DNA of 64,000 nucleotides. It comes from RPQJ01 sp041910015. GTDB taxonomy: Bacteria > Pseudomonadota > Gammaproteobacteria > Steroidobacterales > Steroidobacteraceae. The stretch spans positions 31,985-95,984 of the forward strand of contig JAYRRR010000031.1 of the NCBI GenBank assembly GCA_041910015.1. The letters are read 5' to 3'. Position numbers and translations under genes: made by a program. Of the stretch, positions 34,315-43,100 are shown one piece after another. The notes under the pieces are model-generated. The model searched no databases and was not told where the DNA came from. It was given only the letters and a program-made list of their open reading frames with translations. Position 1 is the stretch's first letter; every line of letters starts with the position of its first letter.

Positions 34315-35346
34315 ATGGTGACCGCGCGACTGCCGCAGGACGAGATCGACCGGGCCGTGGAGGCCCTGCGCGACGGCGAGATCGTCGCGTTCCCGACCGA
34401 GACCGTCTACGGCCTCGGCGCCGACGCGCAGAACCCGGACGCGGTCCGCAAGATCTACGAGATGAAGGGGCGGCCGGCGACGCACCCGCTGATCGTCCAC
34501 ATCGACCATCCGCGGGCGCTCGAACGCTGGGCGCTCGACGTGCCGCCCGCGGCGGCGGCGTTCGCCGAGCGCTTCTGGCCCGGTCCGCTGACTCTCGTGC
34601 TGCGGCGCGCCCCGGCGGTCGACCTCGCCATCACCGGGGGCCAGGACGCGGTCGCGGTCCGCATGCCGGCGCACCCGGTCGCCCAGCAACTTCTGCGCGC
34701 GTTCGGCAGCGGCATCGTCGCGCCGTCGGCGAACCGCTACGGTCGCATCAGCCCGACCCGTCCCGAGCACGTGCGCGACGAATTCGGCGCACAACTGATC
34801 GTGCTCGACGGTGGCGACTGCAAGATCGGGCTCGAATCGACGATCGTCTCCTGCGTCGATGCAGTGCCGCGCGTCCTGCGGCCGGGTGCCATCACGCTGT
34901 CGCAGTTGCGCGCCGTGGTGCCCGACACGCAGGGCGGCCCCGACGCCATGGCGCCGCGCGTTCCCGGAACCGACGCGAAGCACTACGCACCGCGCACGCC
35001 GCTCAGCATCGTCCCGAGCCGCACGCTGGAGGAAGTCGTGCGTCAGCTCACCGAGACGCGCGACAAGGTGGCGGTGCTCGCCATGCGCCCGCCGCGCGTC
35101 GCCAACAAGTACATGACGTGGATCAACGCCGGGCGCCGCGCCGACGTTTACGCCCGCGAGCTGTACGTCAATCTCCGTGCGCTCGACAAGGCGGGCGCGA
35201 AGGAGATCCTCGTCGAGGAAGTGCCTGCCGGCGAGCCGTGGGATGCGGTGCGCGACCGACTGCGTCGCGCCGCCTCGGCCGAGAACGTCGTCTCTGGCGA
35301 TCCGGACATCGCGGCCCTGCGCGCCGATCTCGGCCAGGACGTCTGA
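34315..35346 (+). CDS. sua5: Threonylcarbamoyl-AMP synthase (Sua5 type)
   Basis: This 343-residue protein has the YrdC fold: IVAFPTETVYGLGADAQNPD, IYEMKGRPATHPLI, FWPGPLTLVLRR and PSANRYGRISPT, with the KxR/SxN nucleotide residues. A linker leads to a C-terminal Sua5 domain (from about residue 220, RPGTDAKHYAPRTP-like GTDAKHYAPRTPL), which marks the longer Sua5 form instead of the short TsaC. It makes threonylcarbamoyl-AMP for tRNA t6A37. It starts a chain of overlapping genes up to 39.9 kb. Confidence 0.93.
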   Translation: MVTARLPQDEIDRAVEALRDGEIVAFPTETVYGLGADAQNPDAVRKIYEMKGRPATHPLIVHIDHPRALERWALDVPPAAAAFAERFWPGPLTLVLRRAPAVDLAITGGQDAVAVRMPAHPVAQQLLRAFGSGIVAPSANRYGRISPTRPEHVRDEFGAQLIVLDGGDCKIGLESTIVSCVDAVPRVLRPGAITLSQLRAVVPDTQGGPDAMAPRVPGTDAKHYAPRTPLSIVPSRTLEEVVRQLTETRDKVAVLAMRPPRVANKYMTWINAGRRADVYARELYVNLRALDKAGAKEILVEEVPAGEPWDAVRDRLRRAASAENVVSGDPDIAALRADLGQDV

Positions 35347-35348
35347 GC

Positions 35349-36479
35349 TTGCAGGCCCAGGAGTTACGCGCGCTCGTGACGCGGCACGGCACGCCGCTGT
35401 TGCTCGTCGATTGCGACATCCTGCGCCGCCAGTATCGCGCGCTGCGGCGGGCGCTGCCCGATGTGACGCTCCACTACGCGTTGAAGCCGTTGCCGCATCC
35501 CGTGGTCGTGGCGGAGTTGCGCGACCTGGGGGCGGCATTCGACGTGGCGACCACTGGCGAGCTGCGGCTCGTGAAGGCGGCCGGTGTCGAGGCGGAGCGC
35601 TGCATTCATACGCACCCGATCAAGACGGACGCTGACATCCGCGCGGCGCTGCGGTTCGGCATCCGCAGGTTCGTCGCCGACAATCCGGATGAGGTCCGCA
35701 AGTTCCGTCGTCATCGCCGACGCGCCGAGCTGCTGCTGCGGCTGTCGTTCCGGGACCCGACGGCCGTGGTCGACCTGTCGCGCAAGTTCGGCTGCGAACC
35801 GGCGGCCGTGCCGCACCTGCTCGAACTGGCGCAGGAACTCGGCGTGTGCGTGCGCGGGCTGTCATTCCACGTGGGCTCGCAGGTGGCGGACCCCGCCAAG
35901 TACGTCGAGGCCATCGGCGCGTGCCAGGAGCTGATCGAGCATGCGAGGTCGCACGGCCTCGGCCAGCTCGATCTGCTCGACATCGGCGGCGGCTTCCCGA
36001 TCGGCTACCGGCGCGAGCCGATCCCGATCGATCCGTTCTGCCGGCCGATTCGGCGCGCGCTGAAAAGGCTGCCGCGCGACGTCAGCGTCATCGCGGAACC
36101 AGGCAGGTTCATCGCCGGGCCGGCCGGTACGGCCGTGGCGCGCGTCGTCGGGCGCGCGCAGCGCGAAGGACGGTGGTGGTATTACCTCGACGACGGCATG
36201 TACGGCTCGTACAGCGGTCAGCTCTACGACCACGCGACCTACCCGATCGAGGTGCCGGACCGCGCAGGCCCTGGGCATCCGAGCGTGCTCGCCGGGCCGA
36301 CCTGCGACAGCATCGACGTCGTGCGCGAGGACGTGCCGCTGCCGGAGCTGCACATCGGCGACCTGGTCGTCGGCCGGATGATGGGCGCCTACACCTGGGC
36401 GACGTCGACGGACTTCAACTTCATTCCCCGCGCGAAGGTCGTGCCGCTGCACGCGCACGCGCGACAGGTCCGCGGGTGA
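35349..36479 (+). CDS. Group IV PLP-dependent decarboxylase (ornithine decarboxylase-like)
   Basis: The best start is TTG 35349, 2 nt after the sua5 stop: TTG CAG GCC CAG, giving 376 residues. No ATG lies before the first homologous residue. The alanine-racemase-fold domain has the PLP lysine Lys46 in HYALKPLPHP, GLSFHVGSQ, DIGGGFP and EPGRFIAGPAG, and the C-terminal half has GPTCDSIDVV with the conserved Cys-Asp. That last motif is typical of ornithine decarboxylase rather than diaminopimelate decarboxylase. It would make putrescine, or act on a related basic amino acid. The stop overlaps the next gene. Confidence 0.87.
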   Translation: MQAQELRALVTRHGTPLLLVDCDILRRQYRALRRALPDVTLHYALKPLPHPVVVAELRDLGAAFDVATTGELRLVKAAGVEAERCIHTHPIKTDADIRAALRFGIRRFVADNPDEVRKFRRHRRRAELLLRLSFRDPTAVVDLSRKFGCEPAAVPHLLELAQELGVCVRGLSFHVGSQVADPAKYVEAIGACQELIEHARSHGLGQLDLLDIGGGFPIGYRREPIPIDPFCRPIRRALKRLPRDVSVIAEPGRFIAGPAGTAVARVVGRAQREGRWWYYLDDGMYGSYSGQLYDHATYPIEVPDRAGPGHPSVLAGPTCDSIDVVREDVPLPELHIGDLVVGRMMGAYTWATSTDFNFIPRAKVVPLHAHARQVRG

Positions 36480-37183
36480 ACGTCGAGGTCGTCGACCACG
36501 TTGCCGGCGCGGCGCGAGCCCGCGGCACCGCCCTGGTCATCGACGTCTTTCGGGCCTTCACAGTCGCGCCGCATGCCGTGGCCGCCGGTGCGAGCCGCGT
36601 GCTGCCGGTGGGTGCGGTCGAGGAGGCGCTCGCCCTGCGCGCGAGCCTGCCCGGCGCCGTGCTGGCCGGCGAGCGTCATGCGCGCAGGCTGCCCGGCTTC
36701 GATCTCGGCAACTCACCGGCCGAGGTCGTGGCGTACGGCGTCGCTGGCCGGCCGTTCGTGCACACGACGCATGCAGGTACGCAGGGGCTGGTCGGCGCGA
36801 AGCTGGCGGACGAGGTGCTGACGGCGAGTCTGGTCAATGTCTCGGCGCTCGCACGCTACGTCCGTTCGCGCCATCCGGCGCAGGTCACGATCGTGCGCAT
36901 GGGCCATGAAGCCCGCGAGCGCTGCGTCGAGGATGACCTCTGCGCCGAGACGCTGGTCGCACTGTTCGAGGGACAGGCGCCGCCGTCGACGCAGGCCGTG
37001 CGCGACAGGCTGCGTGAGGCACCGGCGGCCCGCAAGTTCTTCGACCCGGCGTGCGATTACGCGCCGCGCGCGGATTTCGACTACTGTACGGAGGTCGACC
37101 GCTTCGACTTCGTGCTGCGCCTCGTGCGTGCCGGCGACGGGCTGCGTGAGCTCGTGCGCATCGACGTGCCGGCCTGTCCGTGA
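36476..37183 (+). CDS. ComB-like 2-phosphosulfolactate phosphatase family protein
   Basis: GTG 36476 overlaps the decarboxylase stop by 4 nt and gives 235 residues. The start VEVVDHVAGAARARG, then ALVIDVFRAFTVAPHAVAAGA and LAGERHARRLPGFDLGNSP are ComB-family segments; THAGTQGLVGA and HPAQVTIVRMGHEARERCVEDDLCAE follow. ComB acts in coenzyme M synthesis in methanogens, but the wider family is found in bacteria with no known coenzyme M. The substrate here is unknown; a phosphatase of a small sulfonated or phosphorylated acid is the family expectation. Confidence 0.82.
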   Translation: MNVEVVDHVAGAARARGTALVIDVFRAFTVAPHAVAAGASRVLPVGAVEEALALRASLPGAVLAGERHARRLPGFDLGNSPAEVVAYGVAGRPFVHTTHAGTQGLVGAKLADEVLTASLVNVSALARYVRSRHPAQVTIVRMGHEARERCVEDDLCAETLVALFEGQAPPSTQAVRDRLREAPAARKFFDPACDYAPRADFDYCTEVDRFDFVLRLVRAGDGLRELVRIDVPACP

Positions 37184-38463
37184 ACGGGACCGCGGCCGTG
37201 GCGGCGGGATGGCAGCCGCTCGGCATTCCATTCGAGTTCGTGCTGTTCGCGCTGACGCTCCTTGGCGTCGCGCTGTGCCATCGTCGCACGCTCGAGGCGG
37301 CGCTCGCGGGTCTGGCCGCCGTCACGGCCTACAAGCTCGTCGTCACGGGGTTTCCCGGGGGGGGTGGCATCGGCGGGTGGCTGGCCCACCTGCGCGGCGA
37401 ATGGGTCGTCGTGGCCAACCTGCTAGGCCTGCTCACGGGGTTCGCGCTGCTGTCGCGCCACTTCGAGGCCAGCGGCGTCCCGCAGCATCTGCCAGCACAC
37501 CTGCCGGACGACTGGAGAGGCGGCTTCGTGCTGCTCGTCATGGTCTTCGTGCTGTCGGGCTTCCTCGACAACATCGCGGCCGCGCTGATCGGCGGCACCG
37601 TGGCCGTCAGCGTGTTCCGCGGCAAGGTCCACGTGGGCTACGTCGCGGCGATCGTGGCGGCCGCGAACGCGGGCGGCGCGGGCAGCGTGATCGGCGACAC
37701 CACGACGACGATGATGTGGATCGACGGCGTCGATCCGGCCGACGTGCTGCACGCGTACCTCGCGGCGGGCGTGGCCCTCGTCGTCTGCGGCGTGCCGGCC
37801 TCGCTGCAGCAGCACCGTCACGCGCCGATCGTCGCGAACGACCGTGCCCCGGCGCCGGTCGACGGCGCGCGCCTCGGCATCGTCGCGCTGACGCTCGTTG
37901 CGGCCATCGTCACCAACGTCGTCACCAACGTCGCGTTCCCCGGCGTCACGGACGCGTTTCCATTCCTGGGCGTCGCGGTGTGGGTGCTGCTGGTGGTGAC
38001 GGCCGGATGGCGTCGCCCCGACTGGTCGGTGATGCCCTCGACGCTGCGCGGCTCGATCTTCCTGCTGAGCCTCGTGCTCACGGCATCGATGATGCCGGTC
38101 GAGCGCCTGCCGGCCGCATCGTGGCAAACTGCGCTCGGGCTCGGCTTCGTCAGTGCCGTGTTCGACAACATTCCGCTCACCAAGCTCGCCCTGGAGCAGG
38201 GCGGCTATGACTGGGGCGTGCTCGCCTACGCCGTCGGGTTCGGCGGCTCGATGCTCTGGTTCGGATCGTCGGCGGGTGTCGCCATCACCGGGCTCCATCC
38301 GCAGGCGCGGTCGGTCGGTGCCTGGCTCCGGGCCGCCTGGCACGTCGCGCTGGCGTACGTCGCAGGGTTCGTCGCGTTGCTGCTCGTCCTGGGTTGGCAG
38401 CCGCACGACCCGCCATCCGGCGCGGCGACCGCGTCGGCCCCGCAGGAGGATGTTGCGCGATGA
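37180..38463 (+). CDS. NhaD/ArsB-like ion transporter
   Basis: GTG 37180 overlaps the previous stop by 4 nt (GTGA) and gives 427 residues with about 11 hydrophobic segments. The two repeat hairpins carry FVLSGFLDNIAAALIGGTVA and GFVSAVFDNIPLTKLAL, typical of the ion-transporter superfamily (NhaD, ArsB, CitM), and a GGAGSVIGDTTTTMMWI motif lies between them, as in NhaD-like Na+/H+ antiporters. Cation/proton exchange in the inner membrane is inferred. The C-terminal tail is Ala/Pro-rich. It overlaps the downstream HAD gene by 4 nt. Confidence 0.85.
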   Translation: MNGTAAVAAGWQPLGIPFEFVLFALTLLGVALCHRRTLEAALAGLAAVTAYKLVVTGFPGGGGIGGWLAHLRGEWVVVANLLGLLTGFALLSRHFEASGVPQHLPAHLPDDWRGGFVLLVMVFVLSGFLDNIAAALIGGTVAVSVFRGKVHVGYVAAIVAAANAGGAGSVIGDTTTTMMWIDGVDPADVLHAYLAAGVALVVCGVPASLQQHRHAPIVANDRAPAPVDGARLGIVALTLVAAIVTNVVTNVAFPGVTDAFPFLGVAVWVLLVVTAGWRRPDWSVMPSTLRGSIFLLSLVLTASMMPVERLPAASWQTALGLGFVSAVFDNIPLTKLALEQGGYDWGVLAYAVGFGGSMLWFGSSAGVAITGLHPQARSVGAWLRAAWHVALAYVAGFVALLLVLGWQPHDPPSGAATASAPQEDVAR

Positions 38464-39080
38464 TTTGCAACGTGGTGTTCGACGTGGGCGGCGTGCTGCT
38501 CGACCTGCGCTACGAGCCGTTCATCCGCTATCTCGCCGAGGCGGGTATCGACATGCGGGACCTGCCGGGCTGGCTGGCGAAGGTGGACCTCGCCGGCCAC
38601 GAGCGCGGCGACCACACCGGGGAGGAACTGCTCGCGCGGATCGCGGCGATGGCGCGTCGGCCGATCGATCCGCGGATCATGCGCGAGCGCTGGCTCGACA
38701 TGTTCGATCGCTCGGAGGAGATGTTCAGTCTCGCGCGGGGCCTGATGGCCGAGTACCGTGTCTACCTGCTGTCGAACGCAGGCGACCTGCACTGGCGTCA
38801 CTTCGACCGCCTGTATGGGCTCGATTCGCTTGTGCATGGCGCCTGCGCCTCGTTCCGCGTGCGGGCGATCAAGCCGGAAGCGGACATCTACCGCAAGGCC
38901 GAAGCCATGTTCGGGCTGCAGCCGGGCGCGACGGTGTTCATCGATGATCTGCCGCAGAACGTCAGCGGTGCACACCGCTGCGGCTGGCACGCGATCCACC
39001 ACCGGTCTCCCGCGGCGACTCGCGCGCAGCTCGAGGCGCTGGGCGTACGGCTGCCCGCGTCGATCGTCCCGCAACCCTAG
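38460..39080 (+). CDS. HAD-superfamily hydrolase, subfamily IA
   Basis: ATG 38460 overlaps the transporter stop by 4 nt (ATGA); 206 residues. Motif I reads VVFDVGGVLLDL (DVGG form with one catalytic Asp replaced by Gly, common in the YihX/epoxide-hydrolase-N type), motif II is LLSNAGDLHW, motif III has the lysine in RVRAIKPEADIY, and motif IV is VFIDDLPQNV. This sub-type includes alpha-glucose-1-phosphatase-like YihX proteins. Substrate unknown. It ends 9 nt before the DUF486 gene. Confidence 0.87.
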   Translation: MICNVVFDVGGVLLDLRYEPFIRYLAEAGIDMRDLPGWLAKVDLAGHERGDHTGEELLARIAAMARRPIDPRIMRERWLDMFDRSEEMFSLARGLMAEYRVYLLSNAGDLHWRHFDRLYGLDSLVHGACASFRVRAIKPEADIYRKAEAMFGLQPGATVFIDDLPQNVSGAHRCGWHAIHHRSPAATRAQLEALGVRLPASIVPQP

Positions 39081-39089
39081 GGGCCGGTG

Positions 39090-39443
39090 ATGTCGGCCAC
39101 GCTGTCGCCTATTCCCACCACGATCGCGCTGCTCACGCTCTCGAACGTGTTCATGACGATCGCGTGGTACGCCCACCTCAAGAACCTTGCGGGCCGCGCC
39201 TGGTACGTGGCGGCGCTCGTGAGCTGGGGCATCGCGCTGTTCGAGTACCTGCTGCAGGTGCCGGCAAACCGGATCGGTCATGGCGTGCTCACGCTGCCGC
39301 AGCTCAAAATCCTGCAGGAAGCGATCTCGCTCACGGTGTTCGTGCCCTTCGTGCTGCTCTACATGCGCCAACCGCTCAAGCTCGACTACCTCTGGGCGTC
39401 GCTTTGCATGCTGGGCGCCGTGTATTTCATGTTCCGCCGGTGA
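39090..39443 (+). CDS. DUF486 small membrane protein
   Basis: Two starts are possible, GTG 39087 or ATG 39090; I prefer the ATG (117 residues). Four hydrophobic helices are visible, beginning IALLTLSNVFMTIAWYAHLKN, then WYVAALVSWGIALFEYLLQVPANRIGH and ILQEAISLTVFVPFVLLYM, the family pattern. DUF486 is a small-multidrug-resistance-sized membrane protein of unknown role. It lies in the same run of genes as the antiporter and HAD hydrolase. Confidence 0.85.
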   Translation: MSATLSPIPTTIALLTLSNVFMTIAWYAHLKNLAGRAWYVAALVSWGIALFEYLLQVPANRIGHGVLTLPQLKILQEAISLTVFVPFVLLYMRQPLKLDYLWASLCMLGAVYFMFRR

Positions 39444-39448
39444 CGCCC

Positions 39449-39898
39449 ATGCAAGACGCGACCGAAACGGCCATCCACCGGCGCGTCGCTGCCTGCCGCG
39501 CAGGCACGGATCCGACCGCCATCGCGCGACTCGGCTCCGGCTGGGTCGTGCTCGGCGACCCGCAGGTGCTGCCCGGCTATTGCCTGCTGCTGCGCGATCC
39601 GGTCGTGCCGCATCTCAATGCCCTGCCGTCGGCGGCCCAGCACGCGTTCCTGGCGGACGTCGCGCGGCTCGGCGATGCGCTGCTCGCCCTGACCGGCGCC
39701 GTGCGCATCAACTACGCGATCTTCGGCAACGTCGAGCCCGCGCTGCACGCGCACGTGTTCCCGCGGCACGCGGACGAGCCCGCGCACCTCGCGAAAGCGC
39801 ATCCGTGGGCGCATGACTGGGAGGCGGCCGAGCGGTTCGAAGCCGCGCGCGCCGCGGAACTGATCGAGCGCATCCGCCGGGCGCTGCGCGCGGACTGA
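39449..39898 (+). CDS. HIT-family hydrolase
   Basis: ATG 39449 is 5 nt after the DUF486 stop; 149 residues. The histidine triad is in PALHAHVFPRH, with GSGWVVLGDPQVLPGYCLLL and NYAIFGNVEP before it as in Ap4A hydrolase or HIT-like proteins. It should hydrolyse a nucleoside phosphoanhydride or phosphoramidate. It ends the plus-strand run that began at gcvT, meeting the convergent peptidase gene 3 nt later. Confidence 0.87.
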   Translation: MQDATETAIHRRVAACRAGTDPTAIARLGSGWVVLGDPQVLPGYCLLLRDPVVPHLNALPSAAQHAFLADVARLGDALLALTGAVRINYAIFGNVEPALHAHVFPRHADEPAHLAKAHPWAHDWEAAERFEAARAAELIERIRRALRAD

Positions 39899-39901
39899 GC
39901 G

Positions 39902-40840
39902 TCAATAGGCCACCAGCGGGCGACCCCGCTGCGGCGTCACGCCGACGCCGCCTGGACCCGCGAAGCTCACGGGCAGCGATTCGCTGCGCAGCCCTGCGTT
40001 GCGCAACACGGCGAAGTGCAGGTGCGGCCCGCTCGTGAAACCGGTGTTGCCCGAGTTCGCGACATACTCGCCGCGGGCGACGTGCTGCCCGGGCCGAACG
40101 CGCACGGTGTCCATCTGCAGGTGGGCATAGATCGCGTAGGTGCCGTCGTCGTGCAGCATCTGCACGAAATTGGCCTCGCTCAGCGCCGCGACGTCGAGCC
40201 CACCGCGGAAGTGGCTGCGCGCCACGTTGACCACGAGCCCGGCGCGCGCCGCGTGCACGGCTGTGCCGACCGGCATGGCGATGTCGACCGCGTGGCGGCT
40301 CGACGCGTCGCGGTGCGTCAGCTCATCCGGCGCGGCCTGCGTCACGGTGTATTGCCGTCCCAGGGCGAACGGCGCGCGGTAGGGCGAAGCTGGCCGGTGC
40401 TCGACGTTCGGCTCGCCGACTACGTAGCCATATTCGTAGCGCACCGGGGACGGTGCCGTCACGGCGGGTACATCGAGCAGCGACACCTCCGACTGCGGAC
40501 CGACGACCGCCCGGCCCGTCCGCAGTCCCTGCGCCGTCGCGGTCTGGACGGCGAACTCCACCGTGCACTGACAGGCATTGACGGCCACCAATGCAATGCC
40601 GCGATCGGTCGGGCGTGGCACAACGACCATCTGTGGCGACGCATCGCCGAGACCGCCGAGCGCGATGCTCGCGGTGGTCCGCGGCGTGGCCGGCAGCCGG
40701 TCCGTGTAGACCCATTGACCGTTGTTGTCCTTGTAGCGGTAGGCGGCCGCGGGCGCGCCTGGCGTAACCAGGCACCCGGCCAGCACGGCGACCGACAGGC
40801 AGCGATGCAGGGGCGGGAACGACGCATGACGGGCGGACAT
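39902..40840 (-). CDS. Exported M23 peptidase with DUF4124-like N-terminus
   Basis: The 312-residue protein has a signal sequence (MSARHASFPPLHRCLSVAVL, cleavage near PAAA), a short DUF4124 motif YRYKDNNGQWVYTDRLPA, and a C-terminal LytM/M23 domain. The zinc ligands are visible: His and Asp in SRHAVDIAMPVG and His-x-His in SGPHLHFAVL. IYAHLQMDTVRVRPGQ is also typical. It should cut or regulate peptidoglycan in the periplasm. The gene stands alone on this strand next to the YyaL-like gene. Confidence 0.9.
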   Translation of the reverse strand: MSARHASFPPLHRCLSVAVLAGCLVTPGAPAAAYRYKDNNGQWVYTDRLPATPRTTASIALGGLGDASPQMVVVPRPTDRGIALVAVNACQCTVEFAVQTATAQGLRTGRAVVGPQSEVSLLDVPAVTAPSPVRYEYGYVVGEPNVEHRPASPYRAPFALGRQYTVTQAAPDELTHRDASSRHAVDIAMPVGTAVHAARAGLVVNVARSHFRGGLDVAALSEANFVQMLHDDGTYAIYAHLQMDTVRVRPGQHVARGEYVANSGNTGFTSGPHLHFAVLRNAGLRSESLPVSFAGPGGVGVTPQRGRPLVAY

Positions 40841-40938
40841 GGACGGAGCCTAGCGCAGCGGCCCCCCGCCGTCTGAAGTCGATTAGCTCGTGAAATCGGC
40901 CAGGAATCACGTTCCCGGCGGTGCGGGTCAGGTCGGCT

Positions 40939-43023
40939 TCAGGCCGGTTTCAGGTGGCGGACCAGTTCGCCGAGCGTTCGCAGCGGAGCCGAGCAGGTCA
41001 TGCCGCGACAGACGTAGGCGACGATGCCGCCTGCGACGGGCGCTTTCGCGGTGAGTGCGGCCGGCAGGTCGCGCGCGTCGGTCGGCACCGCGATGACCAT
41101 GCGACGCGGGTCGAACAGTTTGTCGAGTTCGGCCGACCAGGTCGCGAGTGCATCGGCGTGACCGCGCAGCACGACGATCGCTGGTGGGTCCGTGAACTCG
41201 TCGAGCGCCATCAGCAGGCTGCCGTGGCCGTGGGGGTAGCGCTCGATGGCGGCCCGGGCCGCACGCAGTGTGGCCTCCGCGGCGTCCAGGTATCGCGTCT
41301 CGCCGAGCAGATGACCGAGCCGGATCAGCGTACGCGCAGCGAGCCCATTGCCGGCCGGCAGCGCGTCGTCTGAAAATGTCTTCGGGCGTACGATCAGCGT
41401 CTCGGTGTCGTCGGCCGTGAAGTAGAAGCCACCGGCGTCGTCATCCGTGAAGTGTGCGAGCATGGCCTCGGCCAGTTCGATCGTCCAGCGGAGCGCCGTC
41501 GGGTTCCAGCGTGCCTCGAGCAGTTCGAGCAGTCCGAAGGCGAGCGAGGCGTAGTCGTCGAGGTAGGCCGCGAAACGCGACTGGCCGCCGGTGTGCACGG
41601 CGAGCAGGCGGCCGTCCTGCCAGCAGCGCTCGCGCAGGAATTCCATGGCCTGCACCGCGGCGTCGGCATAGTCGTCACGCGCCAGCGCACGGCTCGCACG
41701 CGCGAGGCCGCCGATGGCCAGCCCGTTCCAGGCGACCAGGATCTTCTCGTCGCGACCCGGCCAGGTGCGCGCATTTCGCACCGCGAGCAGGCGCGCGCGT
41801 GCCTCCTCGAGATGCGTCTCGACGACACCTTCGTCGAGCGCCAGGTCGGCGGCGACGTCGGCGGATGAGCGGCGCACGTACAGGTGCCAGCGGCCCTCGA
41901 AGTTCGCCTCGACGTCGAGACCGTAACGACGCGCCAGGGCTTCGTATTGCGCCGGCTCGAGCAGCGCATGCACCTCCTCGGGCGTCCAGACGTAGAATCG
42001 GCCTTCGTGGCCTTCGCTGTCCGCGTCGAGTGTCGAATGAAACGCGCCCCCCGGCGCGCGCAGGTCGCGCAGCAGCCAATCCGCCGTTTCCGTGGCCACG
42101 CGGAAGAAGAGCGGTTCGGCCGTCGCGACCGCTGCCTGTGCATAGACGCCGAGCAGTTGCCCGTTGTCGTAGAGCATCTTCTCGAAGTGCGGGATCATCC
42201 ACTGCGCGTCGACCGAGTAGCGGCAGAAGCCGCCACCGAGCTGGTCGTACAGCCCGCCTTCGGCCATGCGGGTGAGCGTGAGCGTGGACATGTAGAGCGC
42301 CTGCAGGTCCGGCTCGTCGCCCGGCGCCGAGGCGCGCCACGTGCGCAGAAGGAACTCGAGATTGGCCGGGTGCGGGAACTTGGGCGCATCGCCGAAGCCA
42401 CCGAAGCGGGGGTCGAATTCGCGTTGCAGCGTCGCCCGCGCCACGGCGAGCGGCTCGCGCGTCAGTGGCTCCGGGCCGCGGTCCGGCGGCGGCTGCAACT
42501 GGCCGAGCACTTCGACGAGCTTGTCGCCGTACTGCTGCAGTTCGTCCCGGCGTCCGGCGTAGAACCCGGACACCTTCTGCAGCACCGTGCGAAAGGCCGG
42601 CATGCCATGACGCTGCTCGGGCGGAAAGTACGTGCCCGAGAAGAACGGCCGATGCGACCCGGGCGCGAGGAACACCGTGAGTGGCCAGCCGCCGCCCGTC
42701 TGGTTCATCACCTGATGGGCCGTCTGGTAGATGCGGTCGAGGTCCGGCCGTTCCTCGCGGTCCACCTTGATGTTGACGAACAGCTCGTTCATGAGTCGCG
42801 CGGTCGCCTCGTCCTCGAACGATTCGTGCGCCATCACATGGCACCAGTGACAGGCTGAATAGCCGATGGACAGCAGGATCGGCCTGTCGAGCTGGCGCGC
42901 GAGTTCCAGCGCCTCGGCGCCCCACGGATGCCACTGCACGGGGTTGCCGGCGTGCTGGCGAAGGTACGGGCTCGTCTCGCCGGCGAGTGCGTTGCGGGGC
43001 GCGGCGGGGGCGACGGGCGGCAT
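40939..43023 (-). CDS. Thioredoxin-domain protein, YyaL/DUF255 family
   Basis: ATG 43023 (AAGG ribosome site) gives 694 residues. The N-terminal DUF255 thioredoxin-like domain begins NALAGETSPYLRQHAGNPVQWHPWG and carries CHWC in SIGYSACHWCHVMAHESFED, then LMNELFVNIKVDREERPDLD. The rest is an alpha/alpha toroid like N-acylglucosamine 2-epimerase and six-hairpin glycosidases (GGLYDQLGGGFCRYSVD, WNGLAIGGLA). YyaL/spermatogenesis-associated-20-like proteins are widespread and functionally uncertain. A longer upstream start would run into the divergent gene's region and is rejected. Confidence 0.92.
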   Translation of the reverse strand: MPPVAPAAPRNALAGETSPYLRQHAGNPVQWHPWGAEALELARQLDRPILLSIGYSACHWCHVMAHESFEDEATARLMNELFVNIKVDREERPDLDRIYQTAHQVMNQTGGGWPLTVFLAPGSHRPFFSGTYFPPEQRHGMPAFRTVLQKVSGFYAGRRDELQQYGDKLVEVLGQLQPPPDRGPEPLTREPLAVARATLQREFDPRFGGFGDAPKFPHPANLEFLLRTWRASAPGDEPDLQALYMSTLTLTRMAEGGLYDQLGGGFCRYSVDAQWMIPHFEKMLYDNGQLLGVYAQAAVATAEPLFFRVATETADWLLRDLRAPGGAFHSTLDADSEGHEGRFYVWTPEEVHALLEPAQYEALARRYGLDVEANFEGRWHLYVRRSSADVAADLALDEGVVETHLEEARARLLAVRNARTWPGRDEKILVAWNGLAIGGLARASRALARDDYADAAVQAMEFLRERCWQDGRLLAVHTGGQSRFAAYLDDYASLAFGLLELLEARWNPTALRWTIELAEAMLAHFTDDDAGGFYFTADDTETLIVRPKTFSDDALPAGNGLAARTLIRLGHLLGETRYLDAAEATLRAARAAIERYPHGHGSLLMALDEFTDPPAIVVLRGHADALATWSAELDKLFDPRRMVIAVPTDARDLPAALTAKAPVAGGIVAYVCRGMTCSAPLRTLGELVRHLKPA

Positions 43024-43100
43024 GAACGAACCTTGCTGGTGGGGTCGGCTAGAATGGCGGCAGTGTAACGGAAGGCTGCCGCTCGCCGGCGGAAACGACC

